Assembly: GCF_027625935.1 (NCBI RefSeq)
Contig: NZ_CP115300.1
Span: 1,302,001 to 1,366,000, forward strand
Source: Streptomyces camelliae
Lineage (GTDB): Bacteria > Actinomycetota > Actinomycetes > Streptomycetales > Streptomycetaceae
Length of the DNA stretch: 64,000 nt
Direction: 5' to 3'
Positions 27,335 through 35,839 of this stretch are shown piece by piece. The notes under the pieces are model-generated. The model worked only from the letters and a program-made list of their open reading frames with translations, was not told where the DNA came from and did no database searches. The first letter of the stretch is position 1; every line of letters starts with the position of its first letter. The position numbers and the translations under genes were made by a program.

Positions 27335-27353
27335 AATGTAGCAGGCGTTACAT
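27335..27353 (-). promoter_or_regulatory. Putative leaderless promoter with overlapping dyad for chrB
   Basis: A -10-like TACATT (27335-27340 on the minus strand) ends seven bases before the GTG start, putting the expected transcription start at or next to the start codon. The inverted repeat ATGTA-N8-TACAT (27336-27353) overlaps it. The -35 is weak, which fits an activated or repressed promoter. The divergent M56 peptidase gene starts about 120 bp away. Confidence 0.5.
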
Positions 27354-27471
27354 ATCAGTCTGTGCCCGGTGATTCACCGTGCAGACGGGTACCGGGGGGC
27401 CGATGGCGCTCGCCGGCCGTCCGATGGCAGACTCGGCCCCTAGCCGGACACCGACCGAGAAGAAGGGCCGG

Positions 27472-28413
27472 ATGCGTCTCGCCGTCTATGTGCCGCTGCT
27501 GCTGTCGCTGCTCGCGCCGCTCGGCGCGCGGCCGCTGTCGGAGCGGTGCGAACCCCGCCTGGCCACCTGGCTGCTCACCGTCTCCGCCCTGGTCCTGGGC
27601 GCGGCGAGCACCGTCGCGCTGGGCCTGCTGGCCGTCACGGGCCTGATCCGCATCCCGCAACTGGCCGCCCTCGGGCACTGGTCGGCCGGCAGCGCGCGGC
27701 ACCAGGATCCCACCGCGCTCTCCGTCTCCGTCGTCGCGGGAGTGCTGCTCGGCGGCGCGGTGTGGGCGGCCGCCCGCATGTTCTGGCGCCGGACCCGTAC
27801 GCTGGCCGCCGCGACACTGGACGCGGCCTGCATGCCCGCCCGCGACGGCCTGGTCGTCCTGGAGGACGACGCCGCCGACGCCTATGCCATCCCCGGGCTG
27901 CCCGGCCGGGTCGTCGTCTCCACCGGCATGCTGCACACCCTGGACGAGACCGAGCACGACGTCCTGCTCGCCCACGAGCGCGCCCATCTGGCCGCCCATC
28001 ACTACGCGTTCGTCGCGTTCGCCCAGCTCGGCGCCGCCGCCAATCCGCTGCTGCGTCCCCTCGCGACAGCCGTCACCTACACGATCGAGCGCTGGGCCGA
28101 CGAGAGCGCGGCCGCCTCGACCGGTGACCGCAGGCGGGTCGCGCGCGCCGTCGGCAAGGCCGCGCTCGCCGCCCACCGCGCCCCGGCGCTCGCCCGCGCC
28201 GCCGGTGCGGTCCTCGGCATCCTCGGGCGCCGCGGTCCGCTCGCCTCGGCCGGTCCGGTCCCCCGCCGGGTCGCGGCGCTCCTCGCCCCGCCGCCGGGAC
28301 GCCCCCGCGCCCTCACCGCGGTCACCGCGGCCGTCGTCGTCGCGGCCGTGCTGGCCACGGCCGAGGCCGCCCACGACCTCCACCGGCTGCTCGAGGCAGT
28401 CGGCGCCGGGTGA
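27472..28413 (+). CDS. M56/M48-type membrane metallopeptidase
   Basis: A 313-residue membrane protein with hydrophobic segments at about 3-20, 38-60, 82-100 and near the C-terminus. It carries a cytoplasm-facing zinc protease domain with HExxH seen as HERAH in DVLLAHERAHLAAHHY, and the third-ligand region around YTIERWADESAA. BlaR1/MecR1-like peptidases of this family relay signals by cutting a repressor. Streptomycetes encode many, usually paired with a BlaI/MecI-like repressor gene, which is missing here. Start at 27472 (MRLAVYVPLL), with GAAGGG about six bases upstream; earlier ATGs would add a polar leader. Its substrate is unknown. Confidence 0.87.
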   Translation: MRLAVYVPLLLSLLAPLGARPLSERCEPRLATWLLTVSALVLGAASTVALGLLAVTGLIRIPQLAALGHWSAGSARHQDPTALSVSVVAGVLLGGAVWAAARMFWRRTRTLAAATLDAACMPARDGLVVLEDDAADAYAIPGLPGRVVVSTGMLHTLDETEHDVLLAHERAHLAAHHYAFVAFAQLGAAANPLLRPLATAVTYTIERWADESAAASTGDRRRVARAVGKAALAAHRAPALARAAGAVLGILGRRGPLASAGPVPRRVAALLAPPPGRPRALTAVTAAVVVAAVLATAEAAHDLHRLLEAVGAG

Positions 28414-28438
28414 CGCCCTGGCTCGGCCCGGACGGGGT

Positions 28439-28717
28439 TCAGCCGGACGCGATGACCTCGCGCAACTGCCGTACCGACGGAAGGGCGCCGACCCGGCAGG
28501 ACAGGCTCGGTTCCTGACCGGGGCGGGCGAACGGATCGGCTCCGTCGGCCAGCAGCGTCGGCGAGCCGTGCATGCCCAGCCGCCGGGCCTCCTCCGGGTC
28601 GGCCACCTCGTGCCAGGTCACGGTGACGTCGGCACGCCCCTCCAGGGCGCGTGCCAGTCGCTCGCGCAGCGGCGCGGTGTGGGGGCACTCGGGCACGACC
28701 AGGACCGTCAGTTCCAC
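28439..28717 (-). CDS. Small thioredoxin-fold protein
   Basis: A 92-residue protein with a thioredoxin-like fold: the opening strand and redox corner read MELTVLVVPECPHTAPLRERL, and the cis-Pro loop is GMHGSPTLLADG. Only one cysteine stands in the active-site corner (CPHT instead of CxxC). A second Cys appears later (SLSCRVG). It is therefore unlikely to be a normal dithiol oxidoreductase and may act through a monothiol mechanism or as a binding protein. It lies 37 bp after the histidine kinase gene on the same strand and may be the last gene of that transcription unit. Confidence 0.82.
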   Translation of the reverse strand: MELTVLVVPECPHTAPLRERLARALEGRADVTVTWHEVADPEEARRLGMHGSPTLLADGADPFARPGQEPSLSCRVGALPSVRQLREVIASG

Positions 28718-28754
28718 GCTCGCAGCGTAACTCTGCTCCCCGGCCGCGAGAGGG

Positions 28755-29945
28755 TCACGGTGGTGGCGGGGCCTGGACGCCCGGGCGGAACTTCGGGACG
28801 CGCAGCGTGATCTTCGTACCCGCTCCGACCCCGGTCTCGATGACGAGGCCGTGGTCGTCGCCGTAGACCTGGCGCAGCCTGCGGTCCACGTTGCTCAGGC
28901 CGATGCCGGTGGACGGGCCGGCCGTGCCGCGCAGGATCGCGCGCAGGCGTTCCGGTTCCATGCCGATGCCGTTGTCCTCGATGACGACGCGGGCCTCGGT
29001 GCCCTCGTCCTCGGCGGTGATCGTGACGACGCTGCGCTCCACGGACTCCTCCAGGCCGTGTTTGAGGGCGTTCTCGACGAGGGGTTGCAGGCAGAGGAAC
29101 GGCAGGGTCACCGGGAGCACCTCGGGGGCGATGCGCAGGGTGACCCTCAGACGGCGGCCGAAGCGGGCGCGGGCGAGTTCCAGGTACTGCTCGATGGAGC
29201 GCAACTCCTCGGCGAGGGTGGTGAAATCGCCGTCGCGACGGAAGGAGTAGCGGGTGAAGTCGGCGAATTCCTGGAGGAGTTCGCGGGCCCGCTCGGGATC
29301 CGTGCGGACGAAGGAGGCGATGCTCGCGAGGGAGTTGTAGATGAAGTGCGGGGAGATCTGGGCGCGCAGGGCCCGCATCTCGGCCTCGTGGGCGCCGGCC
29401 CGGGCCCGGTCCAGGCCGGCGAGATCGAGTTCGAGCGAGAGCCTGCCGGCCGCTGCCTGCACCGCCCGGACGTGGACGCCGGACTCCGCGGCGGCGAACA
29501 CGACGAGCGCGCCGACGCAGCGGCCGTCGGCGGTGAGCGGGGCCGGCGCGCCCCATCGGACGGGGCAGCTGCCGTCGTCGCACGACAGCGCGAGGGTCCG
29601 GCCGCGGGACGGATCGGCGAGCAGGGCCAGGAGTTGCTCGCGATGGTGGTCGGCGGCGCCGTCCCAGGCGAGGACGGAGGTGCCGTCGGTGAGGGCGAGG
29701 GCGGGCGTGCCGAGCAGCGGACGCAGCCGGCGGGCGGCCCGGCGGGCCGTGTCCGGGGTCAGCCCGGCACGCAACGGCGCCGCGGCGAGTTCGACGGCAT
29801 GCAGGGTACGCACCAGGGCACGTGCCTCGTCGGTGCCGTCCGCATGCTCCTGCTGCCGCCGCGCCGCCCCGTGCCCCAGCCCGGCCCCGAGCACGAACAC
29901 CGCCAGCCCGACCAGCACGAGGGCCGCGGTCCCGAGGACGGTCAT
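28755..29945 (-). CDS. LytS/YehU-type sensor histidine kinase
   Basis: A 396-residue kinase with one N-terminal membrane segment (residues 1-27), a GAF-like domain (about 60-175) and a HisKA_7TM/LytS catalytic core. The phospho-acceptor is His200 in QISPHFIYNSLASIASF. The ATP-binding lid has LQPLVENALKHGLEE and EDNGIGM, then TGIGLSNVDRRLRQVYG. This type always signals to LytTR response regulators, and one lies 2.6 kb upstream on the same strand with a symporter between them. By analogy with the E. coli Bts and Ypd systems, it probably senses a carboxylate taken up by that symporter. Three Cys in the GAF region (SCDDGSCP, GRC) could respond to redox or metal. Confidence 0.92.
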   Translation of the reverse strand: MTVLGTAALVLVGLAVFVLGAGLGHGAARRQQEHADGTDEARALVRTLHAVELAAAPLRAGLTPDTARRAARRLRPLLGTPALALTDGTSVLAWDGAADHHREQLLALLADPSRGRTLALSCDDGSCPVRWGAPAPLTADGRCVGALVVFAAAESGVHVRAVQAAAGRLSLELDLAGLDRARAGAHEAEMRALRAQISPHFIYNSLASIASFVRTDPERARELLQEFADFTRYSFRRDGDFTTLAEELRSIEQYLELARARFGRRLRVTLRIAPEVLPVTLPFLCLQPLVENALKHGLEESVERSVVTITAEDEGTEARVVIEDNGIGMEPERLRAILRGTAGPSTGIGLSNVDRRLRQVYGDDHGLVIETGVGAGTKITLRVPKFRPGVQAPPPP

Positions 29946-30361
29946 GCGCGGGCCTGGGGCTGGTGGTGCCCGGAGCGGATCCGGACATCGTGGCGGCCGC
30001 CACGCTCCCGCGCACCGCGGTGACCGGCACGGGCCAGGACCGCGGCACGACCGGCGACGGACAGGGCGGTACGGCGACCGGCGCCGGCCGGGATGTCCGG
30101 GCGCCCCGTGCGATCGTCGGCTTCGGAGTGCCCCCGGCAGACCGGCGTCGCCCGGTGGCCGGGACCGGCCCCAGCCGCTTGACCGGCGCCCGCCCCCATG
30201 CCGGAACGACCGGCACCGTCACCCCCGCCGACCCCGACCACTCGACGACCCACCCCCACCCGCGAGCGCCCCGCACAGGTCCACACGGCATGGCGGCCCG
30301 TGTCTGCCCGGGGGGCTCGGGTGGCTGGGGTGGGGTCGGTCGTGGGCACGGGGCTCCTCGG
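29946..30361. other. 416-bp stretch between symporter and kinase genes without a convincing gene
   Basis: Extremely GC-rich. One minus-strand frame (29942-30349) is open, and its TGA overlaps the kinase ATG, but its predicted product is Arg/Gly/His-rich low complexity with no recognisable pattern, and other frames are equally open. It could hold a promoter for the kinase gene. I saw no strong hairpin or repeat. Confidence 0.45.
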
Positions 30362-32086
30362 TCAGGGGGTGGCCGGGTGGGGGTGGGTGGGTTCGGGGAG
30401 GTGGAGGCGGGCCATGGTGGCGGCGGTGCCGGGCGGGACGCGGTCGCGGGTGGCCAGCGAGGTGAGGATCATCGCCGCGAAACCGACCGGGACGGACCAC
30501 ACCGCGGGCCAGGCCAGCAGGGTGTGCGGCCAGCCGGAGTCGGCGCCGCCGGCGATGGTGGCCGTCACCGCGGTCAGCGCCGAGCCGCCGCCCAGCAGGA
30601 GCCCGGCGATCGCGCCCGGCGGGGTCAGACCGCGCCACCAGATGCCCAGGATCAGCAGCGGGCAGAACGAGGACGCGGAGACCGCGAAGGCCAGGCCCAC
30701 CGCGTCGGCCACGGGCAGCTCGCCGACCAGCGCCGACGCGGCCGTGGGCACCGCGATCGCGGGCAGCGTGGCCAGCCGGAAGTGGCGTACGCCCAGGGTC
30801 GGCAGGACGTCCTGGGCCAGTACGCCCGCGACCGACATCGTCAGCCCGGACGCGGTGGACAGGAAGGCCGCACAGGCGCCGCCCGCGACGAGCGCGCCGA
30901 GCAGGTCCCCGGGGACGCCGCCGATCAGCCGCTGCGGCAGGACGAGGACCGCCGCGTCGGTGTCGCCGGTCAGCAGCAGGTCGGGGGCGTAGAGGCGGCC
31001 CAGCATGCCGTACAGCGGCATCAGCAGGTAGAACGCGCCCAGCAGGGCCAGCACGCTCACCGTGGTGCGGCGGGCCGCGCGCCCGTCGGGGTTGGTGTAG
31101 AAGCGGACGACGACGTGCGGCAGGCCCATGGTGCCGAGGAACGTGGCGAGGATCAGCCCGTAGGTGGCGTACAGGCCGTGCTGTTCGCGGGAGGCCGACA
31201 GGGGTGTGCCCCAGCTGGAGGAGATGCGGTCGGGGGCCCGGTCCGGCAGGGGGACGACCGCGCCGGCCGGGAAACGCACGGTCGTGTCCGCGCCGAGCCG
31301 GTGCCGGCCCTCGTCCAGCCGCAGCGACACGCCGTGCACCGCACGGTCGTCGACCCGGCCGGACGCCGTCACCCGGACCGGCTCGCGCACGGTGAGGGTG
31401 AGCGGCCGGTCGACGCGCACCTCGGTGGCACGGTGGAAGACGGGTCGGTCGTCCCAGACGGGCGCCGGGGCCCGGTCGGCGTGCCAGGCGAGCAGCAGGA
31501 ACACCACGGGCACCAGCAGGGCGGTGAGTTTCAGCCAGTACTGGAAGGCCTGGACGAAGGTGATGCTGCGCATCCCGCCGGCGGCCACGGCCGCGGTCAC
31601 CACCACGGCCACGACCAGCCCGCCGAGCCAGCCGGGGGCGCCGGTGAGCAGCCGCAGGGTGAGGCCCGCGCCGCGCAGCTGGGGCAGCAGATAGAGCCAG
31701 CCGATGCCGACGACCAGCACCCCGGCGACCCGGCGCACCGCCCGGGACTCCAGCCGGGCCTCGGCGAAGTCGGGCAGGGTGTAGGCGCCGGAGCGGCGCA
31801 GCGGGGCGGCGACGAAGGCCAGCAGCACCAGGAAGCCGGCGGTGTAGCCGATCGGGAACCAGAGCATGTCGACGCCCTGGGCGAGGACGAGTCCGGCGAC
31901 ACCGAGGAAGGACGCGGCGGACAGGTACTCGCCGCTGACCGCGGTGGCGTTGAGCCGGGGCGCGACGGTGCGCGAGGCGACGTAGAAGTCGGAGGTGGTG
32001 CGGGAGATGCGCAGGCCGAGCGCGCCGACGAGGACCGTGGCGAGGACCACGGCCGTCACGCCGACCATGCCGTACGTCTGGTTCAC
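30362..32086 (-). CDS. Sodium:solute symporter (SSS family, acetate/monocarboxylate type)
   Basis: A 574-residue transporter with about 13 hydrophobic segments. SSS hallmarks are DFYVASRTVAPRLNATAVSGEYLSAASFLG in the first helices and GLPHVVVRFYTNPDGRAARR in the middle, typical of the ActP/MctP acetate-pyruvate branch. A roughly 100-residue extracytoplasmic insertion between helices (about 215-300, with WDDRPVFHRATEVRVDRPL) is larger than in E. coli ActP but common in actinobacteria. It starts two bases after the stop of the small membrane protein gene, so the two are translated together. The flanking LytTR regulator and LytS kinase genes suggest substrate-induced expression. Exact substrate not known. 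Confidence 0.92.
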   Translation of the reverse strand: MNQTYGMVGVTAVVLATVLVGALGLRISRTTSDFYVASRTVAPRLNATAVSGEYLSAASFLGVAGLVLAQGVDMLWFPIGYTAGFLVLLAFVAAPLRRSGAYTLPDFAEARLESRAVRRVAGVLVVGIGWLYLLPQLRGAGLTLRLLTGAPGWLGGLVVAVVVTAAVAAGGMRSITFVQAFQYWLKLTALLVPVVFLLLAWHADRAPAPVWDDRPVFHRATEVRVDRPLTLTVREPVRVTASGRVDDRAVHGVSLRLDEGRHRLGADTTVRFPAGAVVPLPDRAPDRISSSWGTPLSASREQHGLYATYGLILATFLGTMGLPHVVVRFYTNPDGRAARRTTVSVLALLGAFYLLMPLYGMLGRLYAPDLLLTGDTDAAVLVLPQRLIGGVPGDLLGALVAGGACAAFLSTASGLTMSVAGVLAQDVLPTLGVRHFRLATLPAIAVPTAASALVGELPVADAVGLAFAVSASSFCPLLILGIWWRGLTPPGAIAGLLLGGGSALTAVTATIAGGADSGWPHTLLAWPAVWSVPVGFAAMILTSLATRDRVPPGTAATMARLHLPEPTHPHPATP

Positions 32087-32088
32087 GG

Positions 32089-32460
32089 TCAGGGGCGTTC
32101 CACGGGAGCGCGGGCGGCCGGGCCGGTCTCGTTGCGCTCGGCGCGGCGGACGTACCAGGCGCCGATGGCGAGCAGCGCAGGGTACGGCGCCACGCCCAGG
32201 ACGAACCAGACGGCCGGCGGGACCCGGGGTGCCGTGTCGGTGAACGGCGGCAGCCGCAGGAGGACGGGGAGCAGGCCGAGCGGGAGCACCAGGAGAGCCG
32301 TCGCGGCGAGGGCGGCGCGTATCTGACGGCGCATCAACAGCCGTACGGCGGCGTCGCTTTCAGCAGGCGCAGGGCGGGGGCCGGAGCGGGGTGCCGTGCG
32401 GTCGCCGGGGCGCGGCCGTCCGGTGACCACCTCTCTGCGAGGGACGGATTCCGCACCCAT
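32089..32460 (-). CDS. Small two-helix membrane partner of the symporter (DUF485-like)
   Basis: A 123-residue protein with a polar first 45 residues and two membrane segments (about 50-72 and 87-107): QIRAALAATALLVLPLGLLPVLL and VWFVLGVAPYPALLAIGAWYV. Small proteins with two helices commonly precede acetate-type SSS genes (YjcH next to ActP in E. coli). The gene starts at ATG 32460 with GGGGAG six bases upstream, and its stop lies two bases before the symporter ATG. It probably aids assembly or regulation of the transporter. The similarity to DUF485 is one of position and topology more than of sequence. Confidence 0.75.
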   Translation of the reverse strand: MGAESVPRREVVTGRPRPGDRTAPRSGPRPAPAESDAAVRLLMRRQIRAALAATALLVLPLGLLPVLLRLPPFTDTAPRVPPAVWFVLGVAPYPALLAIGAWYVRRAERNETGPAARAPVERP

Positions 32461-32570
32461 GACGCACTCCCCGACGCCGCGGTGATCACCTTGTGTGCGG
32501 CGAGTGTACGCAGCGGGCGTCCCGGTCGACAGCCGCCGGACGGGACCGGACGAGAATCGCCACACGTCCG

Positions 32571-33395
32571 TCACCTCCGGACCGATCCGGCCGCGTGCCG
32601 GGCCAGCAGGTCGCGCAGTTCGCGCGCGTTGCGACGGCTCACGGCGAGGATCCGGTCGCCGATCCGTACGGTCACGTTGCCGCCGTCCAGCCGGAGTTCC
32701 TCGATGCGGCCGAGGGCGACGAGCCGGCTGCGGTGGATGCGGACGAAGCCGCGCTCGCGCCACTGTTCCTCCAGCGTGGACAGCGGAACGCGCACCAGGT
32801 GGCTGCCGCGCCGGGTGTGCAGCCGCGCGTAGTCGCCCTGGGCCTCGACGTAGGTGATGTCGGCGATGGGCACGAAGCGGGTCACCCCGCCCAGTTCCAC
32901 GGGGACCTGGTCGGCGAGGCCGGGCGCCGGGCCGGCGGGGGCGGTGGCCGGGCGGGGGCCCTGTCCGGCGCGGACCAGTTCGGCGGCCCGGCGTACGGCC
33001 TCCGCGAAGCGCTCCTTGCGCAGCGGCTTGAGCAGGTAGTCGACGGCCTTGAGGTCGAAGGCGCGTACGGCGAAGTCGTCGTGGGCGGTGACGAAGACGA
33101 TCAGCGGCGGTGTGGTGAACTCGCCCAGCAGGCGAGCCAGTTCGAGGCCGTCCAGCCCCGGCATGTCGATGTCGAGGAAGACGACGTCGACGGCCGGGCC
33201 GCCCTCCGCTCCCTCCGCTCCCTCCGGTCCGTCCGTCAGGGTCCGGCCGAGCCGGTGCAGCGCCTCGCCGGCCGTCGTGGCGGGCAGCACACTGCCGACC
33301 CGCGGGTCCTGCCCCAGGAGATACAGCAGCTCTTCGAGCGCCGGTTCCTCGTCGTCCACCGCCAGCACGCGCAAGGGGGCGTCGGTCGCGCTCAT
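32571..33395 (-). CDS. LytTR-family response regulator
   Basis: A 274-residue regulator. The receiver domain opens LRVLAVDDEEPALEELLYLL, with the acidic pocket DDE, the phospho-accepting Asp in VVFLDIDMPGLDG, Thr in FVTAHDDFAVRAF and Lys in DYLLKPLRKERF. A linker of about 40 residues leads to a LytTR DNA-binding domain (FVRIHRSRLVALGRIEELRL). An insertion of Gly/Glu repeats (TDGPEGAEGAEGGP) breaks the receiver, unusual but frame-intact. It pairs with the LytS-type kinase downstream. Starts at 33395, 33410 and GTG 33425 are all possible; I prefer 33395 because MSATDAPLRVL begins just before the fold. It probably controls the symporter operon from the 110-bp spacer that follows it. Confidence 0.9.
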   Translation of the reverse strand: MSATDAPLRVLAVDDEEPALEELLYLLGQDPRVGSVLPATTAGEALHRLGRTLTDGPEGAEGAEGGPAVDVVFLDIDMPGLDGLELARLLGEFTTPPLIVFVTAHDDFAVRAFDLKAVDYLLKPLRKERFAEAVRRAAELVRAGQGPRPATAPAGPAPGLADQVPVELGGVTRFVPIADITYVEAQGDYARLHTRRGSHLVRVPLSTLEEQWRERGFVRIHRSRLVALGRIEELRLDGGNVTVRIGDRILAVSRRNARELRDLLARHAAGSVRR

Positions 33396-33467
33396 CTCCG
33401 CCAACTCCATTCTCCGTTCTACCACTTACCGTTGCATCGTCGTCCCCCGTGCCGCCGGCGTCGACAC

Positions 33468-35837
33468 CTACTCCGGCAGCACCAGGCGGGCCGTCTCGCC
33501 CGGCACCACCGGGATCACCTGCTCCCGCAGCCGGACGCCGATCGGCGAGTGGTGGGAGGCCGGTACGGCGATCTCCAGCAGGCCGCTGCGCAGGCGCAGA
33601 TGGACGCCCCAGTGGCCGTGGTAGCGGATGGGGAAGCCGTAGGAGGAGAGTTCGGGCAGCGGGACGGGGTCGAGGCTGAGGACGCCACCGCGGGTCTCCA
33701 GGCCGGTCAGTCCGCGCTGGACGAGGTCGAGGGTACCGGCCATCGCGCCGAGGTGGATGCCCTCGCCGGTGGTGCCGCCCTGCAGGTCGGCGATGTCGCC
33801 GCGCAGCGCCTCCTGGACGAAGGCCCAGGCGTCCGCGCGGCGGGCGCGGGCCAGGATCCAGCCGTGCACCAGGCCGCTGAGCGTGGAACCGTGACTGGTG
33901 CGGTGCAGATAGTGGTCGACCGTGGCGGCCCAGGTGCGGTCGTCCAGGTGATAGCCCAGCCTCCCGAAGAGAGCGCGGAGTTCGGAGGCCGAGAAGAGGT
34001 AGCCGAGCATGAGGACGTCGGCCTGTTTGGACGCCTTGTAGCGGTTGACGGTGTCACCCTCGGCCTCCAGGATCCGGTCCAGGCGCCGGATGTCGTCGTA
34101 CCGTCTGCGATAGCCGTCCCAGTCCAGCTCGGCGAGGTCGCCGTAGCCGTCGAACTGGCTGATCACACCGTCGTGGTAGGGGACGTACAGGCTGCGGGAG
34201 ACGTCCTCCCAGCGGTCCGGCTCGTCCTCCTCCAGGCCGATACCGTCGGTGAGTTCGCGGCGACGCGGCTCGGGCAGGGCGTTCAGCAGGTCCAGGGCGC
34301 GGGCGAGCACCCAGGCGGCGGTGACGTTGGTGTAGGCGTTGTCGTCCAGGCCGGGAGTGTCCGCGCCGGGGTAGCCGTCGTGATACTCGTCGGGGCCGAC
34401 CACGCCCCGGATGCGGTGCCGGCCGAGGGCGGGGTCGTAGGTGGCCGAGTCCGCCCAGAAGCGGGCGATGTGCAGCAGCATCTCGGCGCCCTCGCCGTGC
34501 AGGAAGTCGGTGTCGCCGGTGGCCTCGTAGTACTGCCAGACGTTGTACGCCACCGCCGAACCCACGTGGTGCTGGAGCTGGGAGTGGTCCGGCAGCCAGC
34601 GGCCGGAGCGGGGGTTGAGGTGGAGCTGCTGGGTCTCCTCGCGGCCGTCGCTGCCGCTCTGCCAGGGATAGAGCGCGCCGCGACGGCCGCGTTCCCGCGC
34701 CGCGTGCCGGGCGGCGTCCAGGCGGCGGTGCCGGTAGTGCAGCAGGGCGCGGGAGACCTCGGGCAGATGGAGGTTGAGGTAGGGCAGGACGAAGAGTTCG
34801 TCCCAGAAGACATGGCCCCGGTACGCCTCGCCGTGCAGTCCGCGCGCGGGGACGCCGGCGTCGAGGTCGGCCGTGTGCGGGGAGAGGGTCTGCAGGACGT
34901 GGAACAGATGCAGGCGCAGGATGCTGCCCGCCTCGCCGGGGACCTCCAGGGCGGTGCGCCGCCACAGCTGCTCCCAGGCCGTGGCGTGCGACGCGCGCAG
35001 TTCGTCGAAACCGGGAGCGGCCTCGACGCGCTCGACGGCCGCGTGCAGGGGGTCGCCGATGGCGGGGTCGCGGGAGGTGTGCAGGGCGACGGTCTTGTCC
35101 ACGGTGACGGTACGGCCGGGCGTCAGATGCAGGCTCACGCGCTGGACGGCGCGGTGGGCCTCGTTGGCGTGGGTGACCGGGAAGTTCGCGGTCAGCCGGT
35201 GGGCCAGCCCGAAGCGCATGTCGGAGGTGCGGGTGTGGCAGCTCAGCCACACCGTGCCCGGTGCGGCGGTGCCGGTGTCGAAGCGGGTGAGGTGCCGGCC
35301 GTCCAGCTCCTGGTAGCGGGCGACCCCGGAGTTGGTGACGCTGCCGTCCAGCGCGGCCTCGGCCTCCAGGCCGAGGGTGCGCCCCTCGACGGTGAACTCC
35401 GTGCGCAGGGCGGCGAGATGGGGGTCGGCCAGGTGGACCAGGCGCAGCTGGTGCACCTGGAGCGTGCCGCCGCCGGGCAGGCCGTAGTCGGTGCGGCGCT
35501 CCAGCAGACCGGGGTCGAGGTGGAGGATCTGGTGGTGCCCGGCGACGGGGGTGGTGTCCGGGCGCAGCCAGTCGCCCTCGGCGGGGCGGAAGCGCAGCGC
35601 GAGCCAGTTGGGCAGGTTGACCATGTCCTCGTTCTCGACCCGGCGGCCGGCGACCTCGGAGGTGAGCCGGTCGTAGCAGCCGGCCGCGTAGGTGCCCGGG
35701 TAGTGGACGTCGTCCGCGGCGCACTCCGGCAGCGCGCCGCGGGTGGCGAAGTAGCCGTTGCCCAGGGTGCACAGGGACTCCCGCAGCCGCTCCTCCTCGG
35801 GCCGGTAGCCGTCGTACTCCCAGGTCGGCCCGGTCAC
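33468..35837 (-). CDS. GH65 family glycoside phosphorylase/hydrolase
   Basis: A 789-residue protein of glycoside hydrolase family 65, which phosphorolyses or hydrolyses alpha-glucosides such as maltose, trehalose or kojibiose. The N-terminal beta-sandwich begins RLRESLCTLGNGYFATRGALPE. The (alpha/alpha)6 barrel has FWDEL at 344-348 and the general acid Glu484 in GVVGPDEYHDG. KQADVLML and the C-terminal HGSTLSGLVHGWILARARRADAW follow. No signal peptide, so it acts in the cytoplasm. It starts two bases after the stop of the molybdenum hydroxylase large subunit, an unexpected operon partner. Specificity among the disaccharides cannot be read reliably. No partner beta-phosphoglucomutase gene is adjacent. 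Confidence 0.93.
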   Translation of the reverse strand: MTGPTWEYDGYRPEEERLRESLCTLGNGYFATRGALPECAADDVHYPGTYAAGCYDRLTSEVAGRRVENEDMVNLPNWLALRFRPAEGDWLRPDTTPVAGHHQILHLDPGLLERRTDYGLPGGGTLQVHQLRLVHLADPHLAALRTEFTVEGRTLGLEAEAALDGSVTNSGVARYQELDGRHLTRFDTGTAAPGTVWLSCHTRTSDMRFGLAHRLTANFPVTHANEAHRAVQRVSLHLTPGRTVTVDKTVALHTSRDPAIGDPLHAAVERVEAAPGFDELRASHATAWEQLWRRTALEVPGEAGSILRLHLFHVLQTLSPHTADLDAGVPARGLHGEAYRGHVFWDELFVLPYLNLHLPEVSRALLHYRHRRLDAARHAARERGRRGALYPWQSGSDGREETQQLHLNPRSGRWLPDHSQLQHHVGSAVAYNVWQYYEATGDTDFLHGEGAEMLLHIARFWADSATYDPALGRHRIRGVVGPDEYHDGYPGADTPGLDDNAYTNVTAAWVLARALDLLNALPEPRRRELTDGIGLEEDEPDRWEDVSRSLYVPYHDGVISQFDGYGDLAELDWDGYRRRYDDIRRLDRILEAEGDTVNRYKASKQADVLMLGYLFSASELRALFGRLGYHLDDRTWAATVDHYLHRTSHGSTLSGLVHGWILARARRADAWAFVQEALRGDIADLQGGTTGEGIHLGAMAGTLDLVQRGLTGLETRGGVLSLDPVPLPELSSYGFPIRYHGHWGVHLRLRSGLLEIAVPASHHSPIGVRLREQVIPVVPGETARLVLPE

Positions 35838-35839
35838 GG

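Noticed and set aside
29942..30349. Gene whose stop overlaps the kinase start (ATGA)
   Set aside because: The overlap is suggestive, but the product is Arg/Gly/His-rich without pattern, other frames are equally open, and no ribosome site stands out.
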